From Udaeobacter sp963725505 (GTDB lineage: Bacteria; Verrucomicrobiota; Verrucomicrobiia; Chthoniobacterales; UBA10450), in contig CAVRYN010000005.1 in assembly GCA_963725505.1 (NCBI GenBank), forward strand, positions 496,001-560,000: 64,000 nt of DNA, written 5' to 3'. Position 1 is the first letter of the stretch. The number at the start of each line of letters is the position of its first letter. Below the pieces are notes generated by a model. That model was not told where the DNA came from, made no database searches, and saw only the letters and a list, made by a program, of their open reading frames with translations. Made by a program: the position numbers and the translations under genes. Positions 63,719 to 64,000 of the stretch are shown here, one piece after another.

Positions 63719-64000
63719 ATGGGACAAAAAGTTAATCCAACTGGGTTTCGCTTGAGCGTGAATCGTGACTGGCGGTCGCGCTGGTACGCTTCGCCGCAGG
63801 AATTTCCGTCGTTTTTGCACAGCGACCTGAAGATTCGGAATTATGTGAAGAAGAAGCTGCAGTTCGCTGCGGTTTCGAAAATTGTGATCGAGCGGGCATG
63901 GAATTCCATTCGGGTGACCATTCACACCGCGCGTCCCGGGATTGTGATCGGACGAAAGGGCGCAGAGATCGAAAAGATGACGGAAGAAATTTCCAAGATG
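63719..64000 (+). CDS. rpsC: 30S ribosomal protein S3, cut at right edge
   Basis: First 94 codons of S3, MGQKVNPTGFRLSVNRDW, with the KH-domain start RPGIVIGRKGAEIEKM at the window end. The operon therefore continues beyond the window (rplP, rpmC and so on expected). No ordinary Shine-Dalgarno precedes the ATG because of the repeat. Confidence 0.96.
   Translation, partial: MGQKVNPTGFRLSVNRDWRSRWYASPQEFPSFLHSDLKIRNYVKKKLQFAAVSKIVIERAWNSIRVTIHTARPGIVIGRKGAEIEKMTEEISKM

Overview
The window looks like a chromosome segment of a soil-type member of the Verrucomicrobiota, probably near the Spartobacteria/Chthoniobacterales (Udaeobacter-like). This is inference. It rests on the overall gene complement (L-lysine/DAP genes, GspE/F/G type II secretion or pilus genes, lpxD for a Gram-negative envelope, small basic and coiled-coil proteins of verrucomicrobial flavour) and on the very dense load of short intergenic repeats. 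No gene here proves a species. Almost all genes are ordinary chromosomal housekeeping; no phage and no insertion-sequence transposase was seen.

Layout. 1-7.1 kb (minus strand): 2-oxo acid dehydrogenase E2 (cut by the window edge), E1 alpha/beta and SMC. 7.4-11.2 kb: amino-acid permease, a frameshifted M20 peptidase and an NlpC/P60 protein. 11.3-12.8 kb: queF-queC plus a small coupled membrane protein. 13.2-19.3 kb: DUF6572 protein, MFS transporter, PuuD-type amidotransferase, CPBP protease, proline-iminopeptidase-like hydrolase, and a decayed peptide transporter with a decayed lipoprotein gene beside it. 19.6-25.3 kb: ftsK, rodZ-like gene, rimO, a tail-anchored protein and trxA. 25.4-26.6 kb: a possible accessory pair (HEPN-like protein plus coupled small ORF) beside tRNA-Arg(CCG). 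26.6-31.3 kb: a giant poly-HAMP hybrid histidine kinase split by one frameshift. 31.6-37.2 kb: hdeD, a secreted cysteine-peptidase-like protein, dapF, dapA, dapB, folK, panB. 37.3-47.9 kb: OmpA-like protein, gspG, gspF, two gspE genes, glmS, glgC. 47.9-48.6 kb: a lone integron-type gene cassette with an attC site and a broken regulator. 48.6-55.4 kb: lipoprotein, coiled-coil membrane protein, NYN-domain protein, lpxD, enoyl-CoA hydratase, parA, GNAT, tgt. 55.5-64 kb: the str/S10 ribosomal operon rpsL-rpsG-fusA-rpsJ-rplC-rplD-rplW-rplB-rpsS-(unknown gene)-rplV-rpsC.

Genes that work together: queF and queC make the precursor that Tgt-type enzymes put in tRNA, and tgt is present 42 kb away; rimO modifies the S12 protein encoded by rpsL; dapA, dapB and dapF give meso-diaminopimelate, while glmS gives the amino-sugar precursor of peptidoglycan and lipid A (lpxD).

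Two features stand out. First, the window is threaded with several families of short structured repeats. The clearest is a REP/BIME-like family: a GTAG tetranucleotide, then a hairpin with an 8-10 bp stem and usually a 3-nt loop, often as inverted pairs closed by CTAC. Stem sequences differ from copy to copy while the architecture is kept, and some copies lie inside coding sequence (ftsK, the gspG leader, the end of the M20 gene). Short tandem repeats are also built in frame into rimO and tgt. Second, about ten single-base frameshifts can be reconstructed by reading adjacent frames, nine of them +1 insertions; one of them turns a normal overlapping E1 alpha/E1 beta gene pair into an apparent fusion. 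These could be consensus sequencing errors or real decay.
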